64,000 bases of DNA, taken from Geobacter sp. OR-1 (GTDB lineage: Bacteria > Desulfobacterota > Desulfuromonadia > Geobacterales > DSM-12255). The notes beneath the pieces were generated by a model. It did not search any database. It had not been told where the DNA came from and worked only from the letters and a program-made list of their open reading frames with translations. The stretch's first letter is position 1, and each line of letters begins with the position of its first letter. This document shows positions 16,501 to 25,937 of this stretch, in pieces. The stretch is taken from assembly GCF_000813145.1 (NCBI RefSeq), contig NZ_BAZF01000005.1, positions 124,001-188,000 on the forward strand, in the 5' to 3' direction. The position numbers and the translations under genes were made by a program.

Positions 16501-18708
16501 TTAAATCAGCCAGTTGTCTAGTTCCAGGCTGTCGCCCAGATACTTCAGCTCCATCGGTGCGTCGGCCGGCCACCGACCGGTCTCCTCTTCGCCGCGATGC
16601 AGAGTTATATGCAGCTTGAGGGTCTCTCCCTGAACCGGCTTGATCGCATCAAGAGGCAGCTTCGCCTCGCATATCTTCCGGATCTGATAATAATACCGGT
16701 TCCTGGTGGCGCGAAACCCGGTCAAACTCTTTGCCTGCAGGTAGCCGGATTCTTTGTTCAGTCGGATCTCCAGGCGATACTCCTTTTTCCTGGCAACGAT
16801 ATTCAGGTAAAGTTTATCCTCCGAGCCGAGAAGATGATCCAGGGGAACGGCACCATCAATGCGGAAATGGAAAAATTCCCGGTCGTACCCGTAAAAAAAG
16901 GAGTTGAGGGCGCTTTCGGACGAATGCATGGCCGACGACTGACGAGAGAGGTCGAAGAGGCCGGCAGTGAGCCACTCGAAATAATCGGTTACCAGCCCGT
17001 CTATTACTGGGGTCATGAAGGATGACGGTTCGCGGACAAAACCTGCCTCTCTCTTCTTCTTGATCGGATCATACAGCTCTCGCGGGAGATCCTGGCCGAG
17101 GAGCCGGTATATATTCATCAGGTGCTTGCGGAATAGTGCGTCAAAGCGATCGGCATGCGGTGAGAAATGGTCGTCGCCGTACCACCAGAACCAGTCGCTC
17201 CCCTCGGCAGCGTAAAGCGCCTTGCATATCAGCCTGGCAGTATCATCGGCCTTGATTCCCGGATTTGACGCGCCCCGGCCGGCGGCAAGAAGCGCCGCAA
17301 CCTGCGGGTTTCCGGTAACCGCCGCCTCACGTGCCCGTTCCAGATAGTCCCAGGCAAGGTTTTCTTCCTGATGCCCCACCCAGATCCCGTAGTTGGCATT
17401 GATCCACGACCCGGGATGGATGTGGGAGAGCGTCTGTTTGGGCTTTATTTTAGATATTGCCTCGTCTGCCGTAACGAGCCGGAACTCCGTTGAGCCGGCT
17501 ATGGACGAATAAAGCCGCGACAGGAATGGATTGGCATTGTCAGGATAATACTCCCAGGCGTTTTCGCCGTCCAGAATGACCGGGACCAGGGTACTGCCGG
17601 GGAACTGCTGCCGGATCTGACGCAGCCGCTCCATGAAATCCTCGATTGCGCGATCGGTCTCCCACTGGGAATAGGTGAAACCGATCAGGTCGGAAAGGGC
17701 ATGATCGCGGAACAGGAGATTCAGATCCAGGCCGTCGCTTGAGAACCGGTAGGGGTGATACAGCCCTTCCCGGTTCTGGCCGGAGACGGCGGAAATTGTA
17801 TGCGAAAGGATCGCCTCGTCGGTAGCCACCCAGCCGATGCCGCAGTCGCTGATGATCTTCAGAACCTCGTCACTGACCGATCCCTCGGAAGGCCACATCC
17901 CCTTGGGCTTGAAGCCGAATATCCGTTCAAAGCAGGCCAGCCCTTCCATCACCTGGCTGCGCGCATCCTCGGGATGGCAAAAACGGGCCGCCGGGATATT
18001 GGCCTTGGGCATTGCCACCTGGGCGATCTTCATGTCACACAGCAGGGGAAGAATCGGATGGTAGTAAGGCGACAGTGAAAGCTCGGCCCTCCCTTCGTCA
18101 TGCAGCTTTCGGTAAAGCGGTATGATGGCGGCAATGATTTCCTGCTGGGATGCAAACAACTGGTCCCGGTCCGCAACGGTGTAATTGCGCCCCTTGCGGA
18201 GCAGCTCCCTGAATTCCGGCCAGCGGTTACGGGCCGCCTCGCCGGTCCAGGCCAGGAAAAAGCAGACCTGAAGATCTATGATCTCCTGGCGGCGGAAACT
18301 GCGGATTCTCTCCCTCCGTTTCGCATGATCACCGTCACCGGCCAGCTGTAGCAGCTCGAGATAGCGGGAATGCGGCTCGATCATCCGCTGCCGGTTGGCG
18401 GCAAAGAAGATATCAAGCATCAGGGAGATATCGTCCTCGCCCATTTCCGAGGGGTCCATCCGGCCAAGCCTTAACACCGGGTCGTTGGCTGTCCCGGCGG
18501 CATAATCCTCAAGCTGCTCCAGAAGCGACGGCACCAGATTGAATACCGCTTTCGCCCCCGGAGTAGACGCTACAATCGCCGGCATGTCGTAATAATCCTT
18601 CACGGCATGGAGATAAGTCCAGGGGAGGATATACTCCCCCCTGACCGGGTCCTTGTAGTACGGTTGGTGCATGTGCCAGATAAAGAGAATGTCTAACGGT
18701 TTCGGCAT
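16501..18708 (-). CDS. Glycoside hydrolase family 57 (alpha-amylase/glucanotransferase type)
   Basis: A 735-residue cytosolic GH57 enzyme acting on alpha-glucans such as glycogen. It opens with LDILFIWHMHQPYYKDP, the first conserved GH57 region. It has GMWPSEGSVSDEVLKII, with the nucleophile Glu region, and VPVILDGENAWEYYPD with the acid/base Asp region. A C-terminal beta-rich segment (about residues 560-735) follows the (beta/alpha)7 barrel and helical domain. Whether it hydrolyses, debranches or transfers glucan cannot be decided. It sits between the nucleotidyltransferase-PGM fusion (48 bp upstream) and the GalT-like enzyme. Confidence 0.88.
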   Translation of the reverse strand: MPKPLDILFIWHMHQPYYKDPVRGEYILPWTYLHAVKDYYDMPAIVASTPGAKAVFNLVPSLLEQLEDYAAGTANDPVLRLGRMDPSEMGEDDISLMLDIFFAANRQRMIEPHSRYLELLQLAGDGDHAKRRERIRSFRRQEIIDLQVCFFLAWTGEAARNRWPEFRELLRKGRNYTVADRDQLFASQQEIIAAIIPLYRKLHDEGRAELSLSPYYHPILPLLCDMKIAQVAMPKANIPAARFCHPEDARSQVMEGLACFERIFGFKPKGMWPSEGSVSDEVLKIISDCGIGWVATDEAILSHTISAVSGQNREGLYHPYRFSSDGLDLNLLFRDHALSDLIGFTYSQWETDRAIEDFMERLRQIRQQFPGSTLVPVILDGENAWEYYPDNANPFLSRLYSSIAGSTEFRLVTADEAISKIKPKQTLSHIHPGSWINANYGIWVGHQEENLAWDYLERAREAAVTGNPQVAALLAAGRGASNPGIKADDTARLICKALYAAEGSDWFWWYGDDHFSPHADRFDALFRKHLMNIYRLLGQDLPRELYDPIKKKREAGFVREPSSFMTPVIDGLVTDYFEWLTAGLFDLSRQSSAMHSSESALNSFFYGYDREFFHFRIDGAVPLDHLLGSEDKLYLNIVARKKEYRLEIRLNKESGYLQAKSLTGFRATRNRYYYQIRKICEAKLPLDAIKPVQGETLKLHITLHRGEEETGRWPADAPMELKYLGDSLELDNWLI

Positions 18709-18756
18709 GAATACCTACTTCATTGCGGCATAAACGAATGCCATGACAAGCACCAA

Positions 18757-21264
18757 TTATTGCAGCTCCTTTTTCCACTTCTCGACCTTTTTCTGATAAT
18801 CGCTCAACAGCCTTTGGGCAACCTTCGGATCTTTGCCTTCGGCAACGACATTGACAAAGGGCTGATACTGGTCCGGCAGTACGAGCACCCAGTCCTCACC
18901 GAAGTGGACCTTGATGCCGTCGATAAAAGTGGCTTCGCTATCGAGGCTGTCCTCACTCATCTTGCGCATTATCCCACCCTTCATCTCCCAGGCGCAGGTG
19001 ATGCGGCTCTGAAGGAAGGTCCGGCGCGGAATATCGCCGAATATCGCCGACATCGGCAAACCGCATGATGCGAGCAGTTCCACAATTTTTACGATCGAAA
19101 ACATCCCGTCAAAACCGGTCTGGAACTTGGGAAACGCAAACCGGCCATCCATTGAACCGGCCATGACGACTTCGGAGGCATGGGCAGCCTCGATCATCGC
19201 CCGTTCCGTATTCCTGGTCCTGGTTACGGCGCAACCCCTTTCACTGGCCATCTGCTCAATAACCGACGGAGCCGATACCGGCACCGCAAAACTCCCCTTC
19301 TGGCCGCCTCTCAGGAACATGGCCACCATCAACGGCAGGGTCTCTTCGGCAGTGTAGACTTTTCCGGTCTCGTCAACAACGATAACCCCTTCAACAGTGG
19401 GATCCAGCCAGAAACCGGCCCTGGCTTCCAGAGAAGTAACGATCTTCGACAATTGGCTCAGGCTTTGCGGCCTCTCGTCTGCGTTCTTGATGCCGCGCTC
19501 CTCGTCAACATAGGCGTTAAGCGCAATCACCTCGATACCCAGATCATTCATGATCGGGGGTAGCAGTTGCCCGGCCGGCGAGTGATTAAAATCGATCACA
19601 ATCTTGTAGTTATGTTTTTTCAGGAGATCGCGATTGACGCCGCGGGCAAAACCCTCCCGGTAAAAATCGATTACCTGCGGCAGTTCAGTTATTCCTCCCG
19701 GCTCCTTATGGTGGGCACGGCGGAAGTTTTCCTTGAAAAAGATCCGCTCTACGTTTTTGGCCATGGAACTGGAAAAATCGAGCCCATCGCCATCGAGGAA
19801 TACGATTTCCGTCAGGGCCGGGTCTTCCTGGCTCTGCCGGAAATGCACTCCGCCAACCTCGCCGAAGGTCTTCAGCTTGTAACGCACTACCGGCAGCGGC
19901 ATCATCTTCAGATCGCGGACATTGACCCCTGCGGAGAGAATGCCGCCGAGAAAACTCCTCTTGAGCATGCGAGACGCGAGAAAAGCATCGCGGGCTGCGA
20001 GCACAAAACTCCCCTTGGGAAGCGAGGTGCCGTAGGCGCATCCCAGCTTGGCGACAAACTCCGGCGTCAGCTCGACATTGGTCAACCCTTTGATTATTGC
20101 CCCTTCAAAGAGCGATTTCTTCCATTTTTCGCCCCAGATCATGTTGTCCGTGACCGTAGCGCCAGCCTCGATCATCTTGCGCGGCCAGACCTTCACATCC
20201 CGCTTGATATAGGCCTCTTCGCCGATGGAGGTATCATCGGCGATGATCCCCCCCTCTTCGATTACAACCCCCTGGCCGACACTGACGTTATTGCAAAGGA
20301 CCGAGTCGGTGATCTTGGCACCCTTCTTCAGGTAGACGTTGTCCCAAATCACACATCTGGACAGCTTTACACCCGGTTCGATGGTGCAGTTGCGGCCGAT
20401 CACCGAATCCTTTATCTGGGCGCTGCCGAATATCTGCGAGTTGTCACCCACCACGACCGTTCCATCAAGGGCGGCGGATTCGTCGAGGCGCACGTCGGTG
20501 CCGATCCTGAGATCGCGTCCGACCACATCCTGCTTCGGCTCATCGATCCGGACGTTTATTTTCCCTTTGAAGATGTCGTGGTGCGCCTCCCGATACGAAT
20601 CGGTATTGCCGACATCGCGCCAGTAACCTTTGACCGGATAGCCGAACAGAGGCTCCTTTTTCTCCAGCAACATCGGGAAAAGATCCTGGGAAAAATCGAA
20701 ATTTTCATTGGCAGGGATAAAATTGAAAATCTCCGGTTCAAATACATAAATCCCGGTATTGATCGTATCGGAGATCACCTCACCCCACCCGGGCTTTTCG
20801 AGAAACTGGATGATCCGCCGTTCCTTGTCCGTGATTACCACGCCGAACTGCAGCGGGTCTTTTACCGAAGTCAGGGTTATTGTGGCCAGGGCCTTGTTGT
20901 CGGCATGGAAATCAATAACTTTCTTCAGGTTGAAATCGGTCAAAAGGTCGCCGCTGATAACCAGGAAGCGATCGTTCATGTATTTTTCGGCGCACTTCAC
21001 AGCCCCGGCAGTCCCCATATCCTCCAACGGGGTGACATATGTTATCTTTACCCCGAAATCCGAGCCGTCCCGGAAAAAGTTCTTGATAACGCTCGGCTGG
21101 TGGTAAAGCAGCATGACCAGATCGGTTATCTGGTGCTTCTTGAGCAATTCGACGATGTGAAGCATGATCGGGCGGTTGAGAAGCGGGATCATCGGTTTGG
21201 GGATATTGCATGTGAGCGGCTGGATGCGGGTACCGAACCCCCCGGCCATGATTACTGCCTTCAT
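18757..21264 (-). CDS. Sugar-1-phosphate nucleotidyltransferase fused to a degenerate phosphohexomutase domain
   Basis: An 835-residue fusion. Residues 1-230 are a nucleotidyltransferase with MKAVIMAGGFGTRIQPLT and KPMIPLLNRPI. Residues about 250-360 are left-handed beta-helix hexapeptide repeats (for example IFGSAQIKDSVIGRNCTIEPG). Residues about 370-835 match the phosphoglucomutase/phosphomannomutase fold. In the mutase part the phosphoserine loop TASHNP is replaced by FRQSQEDP and the Mg loop DxDxDR by LDPTVEG, so mutase catalysis is doubtful. Genes like this are usually named mannose-1-phosphate guanylyltransferase/phosphomannomutase; the actual sugar is not clear. It heads the polysaccharide part of the minus-strand operon, 50 bp after a response regulator gene. 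Confidence 0.85.
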   Translation of the reverse strand: MKAVIMAGGFGTRIQPLTCNIPKPMIPLLNRPIMLHIVELLKKHQITDLVMLLYHQPSVIKNFFRDGSDFGVKITYVTPLEDMGTAGAVKCAEKYMNDRFLVISGDLLTDFNLKKVIDFHADNKALATITLTSVKDPLQFGVVITDKERRIIQFLEKPGWGEVISDTINTGIYVFEPEIFNFIPANENFDFSQDLFPMLLEKKEPLFGYPVKGYWRDVGNTDSYREAHHDIFKGKINVRIDEPKQDVVGRDLRIGTDVRLDESAALDGTVVVGDNSQIFGSAQIKDSVIGRNCTIEPGVKLSRCVIWDNVYLKKGAKITDSVLCNNVSVGQGVVIEEGGIIADDTSIGEEAYIKRDVKVWPRKMIEAGATVTDNMIWGEKWKKSLFEGAIIKGLTNVELTPEFVAKLGCAYGTSLPKGSFVLAARDAFLASRMLKRSFLGGILSAGVNVRDLKMMPLPVVRYKLKTFGEVGGVHFRQSQEDPALTEIVFLDGDGLDFSSSMAKNVERIFFKENFRRAHHKEPGGITELPQVIDFYREGFARGVNRDLLKKHNYKIVIDFNHSPAGQLLPPIMNDLGIEVIALNAYVDEERGIKNADERPQSLSQLSKIVTSLEARAGFWLDPTVEGVIVVDETGKVYTAEETLPLMVAMFLRGGQKGSFAVPVSAPSVIEQMASERGCAVTRTRNTERAMIEAAHASEVVMAGSMDGRFAFPKFQTGFDGMFSIVKIVELLASCGLPMSAIFGDIPRRTFLQSRITCAWEMKGGIMRKMSEDSLDSEATFIDGIKVHFGEDWVLVLPDQYQPFVNVVAEGKDPKVAQRLLSDYQKKVEKWKKELQ

Positions 21265-21314
21265 ACAAAGTGCTCCTTCTATCTGGCAACGGGATTGAAA
21301 ATAGTAACGGGGAG

Positions 21315-21680
21315 TTATCTGTTCTGCTTCTTAGCCAACACCTTTCGGATCTCGTCCTTCAACTCTTGCAGGTCGCTGGACTTCACCACATAGCCGTCGG
21401 CCAGCCACGCCGAGAAGTCGTCCTTGTAACAGGAAAATGCGGAACAGAGGATGACCGGCAGGTCGTGCCTGTCCTTGACAATGCTCTGCAGCAGATCCAG
21501 CCCGCTTTCATTCTTGAGCTTGATGTCCAGCAGAATCAGGTCAAAAGCTCCCCCCTGCAGCTTCTCGACCGCTTCAATCGCGGTTCCGGCGGTGACCACT
21601 TCATGCCCCTCCTCGCCGAGTTCCTGGGCATAGAGCATCCGTATGCTTGCTTCATCATCAACAACCAGTAATCGCGACAT
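21315..21680 (-). CDS. Single-domain response regulator
   Basis: A 121-residue receiver domain without output domain. It has DDE acidic pocket residues (LLVVDDEASIRML), the phospho-acceptor Asp in LILLDIKLKNESG (around residue 53) and the conserved lysine in YVVKSSDLQEL. The start codon lies 1 bp after the histidine kinase stop at 21682, so kinase and receiver are translationally coupled and probably cognate. With no DNA-binding domain it must act through protein contact; the next genes encode polysaccharide enzymes, which suggests, but does not show, control of carbohydrate synthesis. Confidence 0.9.
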   Translation of the reverse strand: MSRLLVVDDEASIRMLYAQELGEEGHEVVTAGTAIEAVEKLQGGAFDLILLDIKLKNESGLDLLQSIVKDRHDLPVILCSAFSCYKDDFSAWLADGYVVKSSDLQELKDEIRKVLAKKQNR

Positions 21681-21681
21681 C

Positions 21682-23439
21682 TCAATCCTCCTTCTGCAAA
21701 TTCAACTTGATAATATATTGCATCCCGCCACCTTGAGGCCTTTCGACAGTAAGACTGTTACCAGACTTTTCAAGAATTGTTCTGCATATCGGTAGTCCAA
21801 CCACTCCGGCAACACCAAGCTCCTGAGTGGAAGAAAACGGGGGTGACATGGTTTCCCAGGTGTCTTCGGTCAGGTTGCCATGCGGATCGTCAATTTCCAA
21901 CATAACAACATTGTCCCACCACCTGCTGCTGACCACGATCTCGCCACCGGGAGATCTGTTCTCCAGCGAAGCAACCAGGAGAGTCCTCACGCAATAGGAG
22001 ATCTGCTTGTAGTCGATAAACACCGTGGGGAGGTCATCGGCAAGCTCAAACCGGCACCCGCAGTCTGCGGCGGCAAATTTCTCCTGAAGATCCCGGCATG
22101 AGTCTTCCAGCAATTGATTCAGGTCCCAGCGGTCTTTTACCGGGTACAGGGAATCGGAATAGTTCAATATCTCCACAAGAACATCCTCAAGCTGGCGGAC
22201 TTCCTGGATTATTGAGGAGAGGTATTCCTTCTTCGGATCATCGACATCGGCACTCTTGAGAAGCGACCGGGCAAAGCCGCCGATAACCATGAGCGGGTTC
22301 CTGATCGAGTGGGCAATACTCGAAGTGATTCGTCCCACCAAGGCCATTTTTTCCATCTTCACGATCAGTTCCTGCTGTTCCTGCAGCTTGCGATTGGCCA
22401 GAGTCAGCTTCTCCACCTCTTCGTGCAGCTGCTCGTATAGAGATGCCCGGACCAGGGCAAAAGCCACCGGAAAGGCAAAGGTCTCGATCGACTGAATGTC
22501 CTGATGGGTAATTGCCCGTTGGGTGATGAAGTTATCGGCTATCATTACCCCGATTTTGCGATTGCCCGATATAAGAGGCATGATCAGAAAACTGTCCACC
22601 CCCAGAATCTCGGCAAACTCCCGCGATACCAACGGATTGTTGAACGCCTCAACCACCAGGATCGGGCGCTTTTCGTAAAGAGAGCGGGTGAGAATATGGT
22701 CATGGTCATCCAGGGCTACCGTAAGTCGCTCCAGGATATCCTGAAACTTGACCTTTTCGGAAAAAAGCTTGTTTTTCTGGAAATAGTGCGCCATCTCCTT
22801 CAGCGTCAGATCGGTCTGTTCGACCTCTTGCCAGATGTGCCAAGCCTCTTCGATAGTCCTGGGGCCGACCCCAAGATATCCTCTCAGGTACTGCTGATCC
22901 TTGTCGCACATCAACAGGAAAGCCCTGTTCATGCCAAAACCTTTGCCAGCGGTTATCGCAGTCATTGCTACAGACAGGACTTCGTCCAGATCCATGGAGG
23001 TTTGCAAAACAGTGCTGAGTTCGTGAAGAAACCGGATCTCGCGGGTCTTGCTGTTCAGAAAGCCGTCCATTGACTCCAACCGGACCCTTAAATCCAGGAG
23101 TTCTGTGGACAAAACCTTCAAAAGCGTGGCCGACGGGACACCGGCACTGTCCATCTCATTCAGATCAGAAGCGAACCGCGGACAAGTCAGGCATTTCTCA
23201 ACGATCCGCCGGTCGTAAGAAACAAGGAGGCTTTCTTCGCCTGGCTCAATGAAAGGGCAATCCTCAATTGAGATCGTATCTTTTCGCCAGCAGCATTGCA
23301 GGTTCAAAAACCCCTCCAGCCTCGTTGATGCGATATCAGCGGGTTTTAGTATAGCAGCCCTCGACACCATTTCAAGCAACAGACCGTACAGGCTCCGCAT
23401 TCTTGCCATTTTCTGCAGGCCATGATAAGAATATGGCAT
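21682..23439 (-). CDS. Sensor histidine kinase with GAF domain
   Basis: About 585 residues, soluble. An N-terminal segment carries a Cys group (LQCCWRKD, DCPF, KCLTCPRF) that could bind metal or a cluster. A GAF domain covers about residues 150-330. A coiled linker leads to the H box SSIAHSIRNPLMVIGG, then a HATPase domain. The HATPase looks worn: the N box reads TLLVASLEN where NLLxNA is expected, and the G1 region is DDPHGN, though GVVGLPICRTIL resembles the G2 box. Kinase activity may be weak. The start is uncertain; ATG codons at 23439, 23409 and 23400 lack strong ribosome sites, and longer frames would run into gatC on the other strand. Confidence 0.8.
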   Translation of the reverse strand: MPYSYHGLQKMARMRSLYGLLLEMVSRAAILKPADIASTRLEGFLNLQCCWRKDTISIEDCPFIEPGEESLLVSYDRRIVEKCLTCPRFASDLNEMDSAGVPSATLLKVLSTELLDLRVRLESMDGFLNSKTREIRFLHELSTVLQTSMDLDEVLSVAMTAITAGKGFGMNRAFLLMCDKDQQYLRGYLGVGPRTIEEAWHIWQEVEQTDLTLKEMAHYFQKNKLFSEKVKFQDILERLTVALDDHDHILTRSLYEKRPILVVEAFNNPLVSREFAEILGVDSFLIMPLISGNRKIGVMIADNFITQRAITHQDIQSIETFAFPVAFALVRASLYEQLHEEVEKLTLANRKLQEQQELIVKMEKMALVGRITSSIAHSIRNPLMVIGGFARSLLKSADVDDPKKEYLSSIIQEVRQLEDVLVEILNYSDSLYPVKDRWDLNQLLEDSCRDLQEKFAAADCGCRFELADDLPTVFIDYKQISYCVRTLLVASLENRSPGGEIVVSSRWWDNVVMLEIDDPHGNLTEDTWETMSPPFSSTQELGVAGVVGLPICRTILEKSGNSLTVERPQGGGMQYIIKLNLQKED

Positions 23440-23471
23440 TCGATTATGGCTTAGACAGGTAAGGGGATTAC

Positions 23472-23759
23472 ATGAAAATTTCCAGAGAAGATGTTGAAAA
23501 GGTCGCGGTCCTGGCTCGACTTGAATTGAGCAGCGATGAGATTTCCGCCTTAACCGGCCAGATGGACGCCATCCTGTCATACGTCGACAAACTGAACGAA
23601 CTGGAGACTGACCACATTGTCCCGACTGCTCATGCCGTCCCACTGGAAAACGCCTTCAGGGTTGATGAAATCCGACCGTCCATCGGAGCGGAAAATGCCC
23701 TTTTTTCGGCTCCAGACCGGGTTAATGATTTTTTCCGGGTGCCGAAAGTGATCGAATGA
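23472..23759 (+). CDS. gatC: Asp-tRNA(Asn)/Glu-tRNA(Gln) amidotransferase subunit C
   Basis: A 95-residue GatC, the small subunit that clamps GatA and GatB in the tRNA-dependent amidotransferase. Typical are the start KISREDVEKVAVLARLELS, the YVDKLNELET segment and the DRVNDFFRVPKVIE C terminus. AGGTAAGGGG precedes the ATG. Normally gatA follows directly; here about 230 bp of apparently non-coding sequence and a PilZ gene follow instead, so gatA and gatB must be elsewhere. With glnS also in this window (39726-41402), GatCAB is probably needed mainly for Asn-tRNA(Asn). Confidence 0.95.
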   Translation: MKISREDVEKVAVLARLELSSDEISALTGQMDAILSYVDKLNELETDHIVPTAHAVPLENAFRVDEIRPSIGAENALFSAPDRVNDFFRVPKVIE

Positions 23760-23885
23760 CGCCAAGCCTTGCCCTTCGAGAGCATCCCGTTCAAGCAGGC
23801 CACAAATACTACCCTGTCCCCTTTCCGCTCCAAGGCCTTGCCGCCCAAAAACATCAACCGCGTCTGCATCAGTAGACCGGTATAT

Positions 23886-23915
23886 TTGACAGGAAGCGGG
23901 AGCCAGGCCTAAATA
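23886..23915 (+). promoter_or_regulatory. Possible sigma-70 promoter of the PilZ gene
   Basis: TTGACA and TAAATA are separated by 18 nt, 75 bp upstream of the PilZ start. Confidence 0.5.
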
Positions 23916-23989
23916 CCTCCTGAGCTTGCATTAATGTCACCCCATGGTACGATTATTCACGCAATATTGCGGCTGGGGGAGGCAGAAAC

Positions 23990-24343
23990 ATGGAAGGACG
24001 AAGGCACAAGAGGGCGCAAATCAAGATCGGCTGCTGGATTGTGGGCCAGGACGGCGAATCCTGCTGCTGTTCCACCTATGATATTTCCGACAACGGGATC
24101 TCCATAACGACAACTACACCATTGCCTGTCGGCCAAACGGCATGCCTGCAGTTCTACACCCCTCAATCCGCCTCAGCCTTGTCCATATCTGCAGAGGTGA
24201 TATGGAGCGATACCGGTCAAAACCCCGCCATGGGGCTCAGGTTTCTGGACATTACCGAAGAGGAACTGAGGATTTTAAGGGAAATGGCAAGCCAGATGCG
24301 GCAACGGGAAGTTCATGCCGCTCAGCGTCATGGCCGTTATTGA
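23990..24343 (+). CDS. PilZ domain protein (c-di-GMP receptor)
   Basis: A 117-residue stand-alone PilZ domain. The c-di-GMP contact motifs are present: RRHKR at residues 4-8 (RxxxR) and DISDNG about 29 residues later ((D/N)xSxxG). The barrel ends with AMGLRFLDITEEEL. A cysteine trio (SCCCSTYD) lies just before the second motif. It should act as a cytosolic c-di-GMP-dependent switch on an unknown partner. GGGGGAGG 8 nt upstream supports the start. It has its own putative promoter and lies upstream of an independently promoted HtrA gene. Confidence 0.9.
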   Translation: MEGRRHKRAQIKIGCWIVGQDGESCCCSTYDISDNGISITTTTPLPVGQTACLQFYTPQSASALSISAEVIWSDTGQNPAMGLRFLDITEEELRILREMASQMRQREVHAAQRHGRY

Positions 24344-24368
24344 GCGTTCCGGAACAAGACCCCTTGAT

Positions 24369-24397
24369 TTGACTTTCAAAGCGAATTTCGCTAGCAT
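24369..24397 (+). promoter_or_regulatory. Sigma-70 promoter of the HtrA protease gene
   Basis: TTGACT and TAGCAT are separated by 17 nt, ending 46 bp before the protease ATG. Confidence 0.6.
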
Positions 24398-24443
24398 TGC
24401 ACCTGTTTTCAAATAGATTTTTGCCCATTGAGGTGTCGTTGCA

Positions 24444-25871
24444 ATGAGACTGCTGCTGTTCCTCATATTGTCCATGATAACGGTAATTGCAGTACCGGGA
24501 TGCTCCAAGAAAGAGGCGACTGCTCCGTTCACGGAATCTTCCAGGCCGCAGGACGCGCCGGTAAAAGATGTCCCTAAAGATATCATGGTCTCCCAACAGG
24601 CGTTCATGGCTGTCGCAAAAACCGTTACCCCATCGGTAGTCAACATCTCCACAGTTACGAGAAAACGCGTTATTCAACCTTTCTTCGAGTTTTCGCCATT
24701 TTTTGACGACTTCTTCGGCGGTGGCCAACCCCGGCCGCGATACCGCAAGGAGAGCAGCCTGGGCTCCGGTTTCATTATCAACAAGGAAGGGTACATCATC
24801 ACCAATGATCATGTGGTCAAGAATGCCGAGACCATCCAGGTAAAACTTTCGAACGACAAGGTCTACAATGCCAGAATAGTAGGTGAAGATCCCAAGACCG
24901 ATATCGCCGTGATAAAGCTGATCGGCGCGGGAGACCTGCCCGTATCGGTGCTGGGAGATTCGGACAAACTGCAGGTGGGACAGTGGGCCATTGCGATCGG
25001 CAATCCGTTCGGTTTGGACCGTACCGTAACCGTCGGTGTCATTTCGGCCACCGGCAGGTCGAATATGGGGATCGAGACCTATGAGGACTTCATCCAGACC
25101 GACGCCTCCATAAATCCGGGCAACTCTGGGGGACCGCTCCTGAACGTCTACGGCGAGGTAATCGGGATAAACACGGCAATTGTCGCTGCCGGACAGGGCA
25201 TCGGCTTTGCAATCCCGATCAATATGGCGAAAACAGTAATAACCCAACTGATCAAGAAGGGGAGTGTACCGCGGGGCTGGCTAGGGGTTTCCATTCAACC
25301 GGTGACCGAGGATATTGCCCGCTCCTTCGGCCTGAATAAAACCAAAGGAGCCCTGGTAGCTGAGGTGATGTCGGGAAGCCCGGCGGAACGGGCGGGAATC
25401 CGGCAAGGCGACATCATAACCCAGGTTGCGGGGAAAGAGATAAAAGATCCCAAGCAGCTGCAAATCATAGTTGCAGAGATACCGATCGGGCAGAAAACAT
25501 CGGTCACGGTCTTCAGGGATGGGAAAAGCCTGTCCCTCTCCCTGACGATTGTCAGTAGTGACAGTGCGGAGGCCAGGTCACCGCGCTCTGCCGAGCCGAG
25601 TTCAGGATGGTTCGGGCTCTACGTGGAGGAAATCCCTCGATCCATGCGCAAATCAGGGGTGAAAGGGGTCGTGGTAACCCAAGTGGATCCCGAAAGCCAG
25701 GCGGCCGAATCCATTCAGCCGGGAGACATCATCACCTCCGTAAACCAACGGCGAGTCGCAAACCTGGATGAATATGCCAAGGCCATCAAGGAAGCCGAAC
25801 AGCGAGGATCGGTTGCCCTTCTGGTGAACCGCGGCAACACCAGCATCTACGTAGTGCTCAGATTACGCTAG
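24444..25871 (+). CDS. HtrA/Do-family periplasmic serine protease (lipoprotein)
   Basis: A 475-residue DegP/DegQ-type protease and chaperone for misfolded envelope proteins. The N terminus ends in a lipobox VPGC at residues 17-20 followed by SKKE, so the protein is probably lipid-anchored rather than free in the periplasm. The catalytic triad is visible as His123 (ITNDHVV), Asp153 (TDIAVIK) and Ser228 (GNSGGP). Two PDZ domains follow, about residues 275-365 (GWLGVSIQPVT, SPAERAGIRQGDII) and 385-475. The first of a plus-strand run including a small conserved protein, rluD, pgeF and an MFS gene. Confidence 0.93.
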   Translation: MRLLLFLILSMITVIAVPGCSKKEATAPFTESSRPQDAPVKDVPKDIMVSQQAFMAVAKTVTPSVVNISTVTRKRVIQPFFEFSPFFDDFFGGGQPRPRYRKESSLGSGFIINKEGYIITNDHVVKNAETIQVKLSNDKVYNARIVGEDPKTDIAVIKLIGAGDLPVSVLGDSDKLQVGQWAIAIGNPFGLDRTVTVGVISATGRSNMGIETYEDFIQTDASINPGNSGGPLLNVYGEVIGINTAIVAAGQGIGFAIPINMAKTVITQLIKKGSVPRGWLGVSIQPVTEDIARSFGLNKTKGALVAEVMSGSPAERAGIRQGDIITQVAGKEIKDPKQLQIIVAEIPIGQKTSVTVFRDGKSLSLSLTIVSSDSAEARSPRSAEPSSGWFGLYVEEIPRSMRKSGVKGVVVTQVDPESQAAESIQPGDIITSVNQRRVANLDEYAKAIKEAEQRGSVALLVNRGNTSIYVVLRLR

Positions 25872-25937
25872 AATCTGGCCGAAGTTCATGTATACTGACA
25901 ACATCGATTCCACCTTAAACTGGAAAAGGTTTTTTCC

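Noticed and set aside
19567-21393. 608-codon open frame on the plus strand
   Set aside because: Antisense to the nucleotidyltransferase-PGM gene; a by-product of GC-rich codon use.
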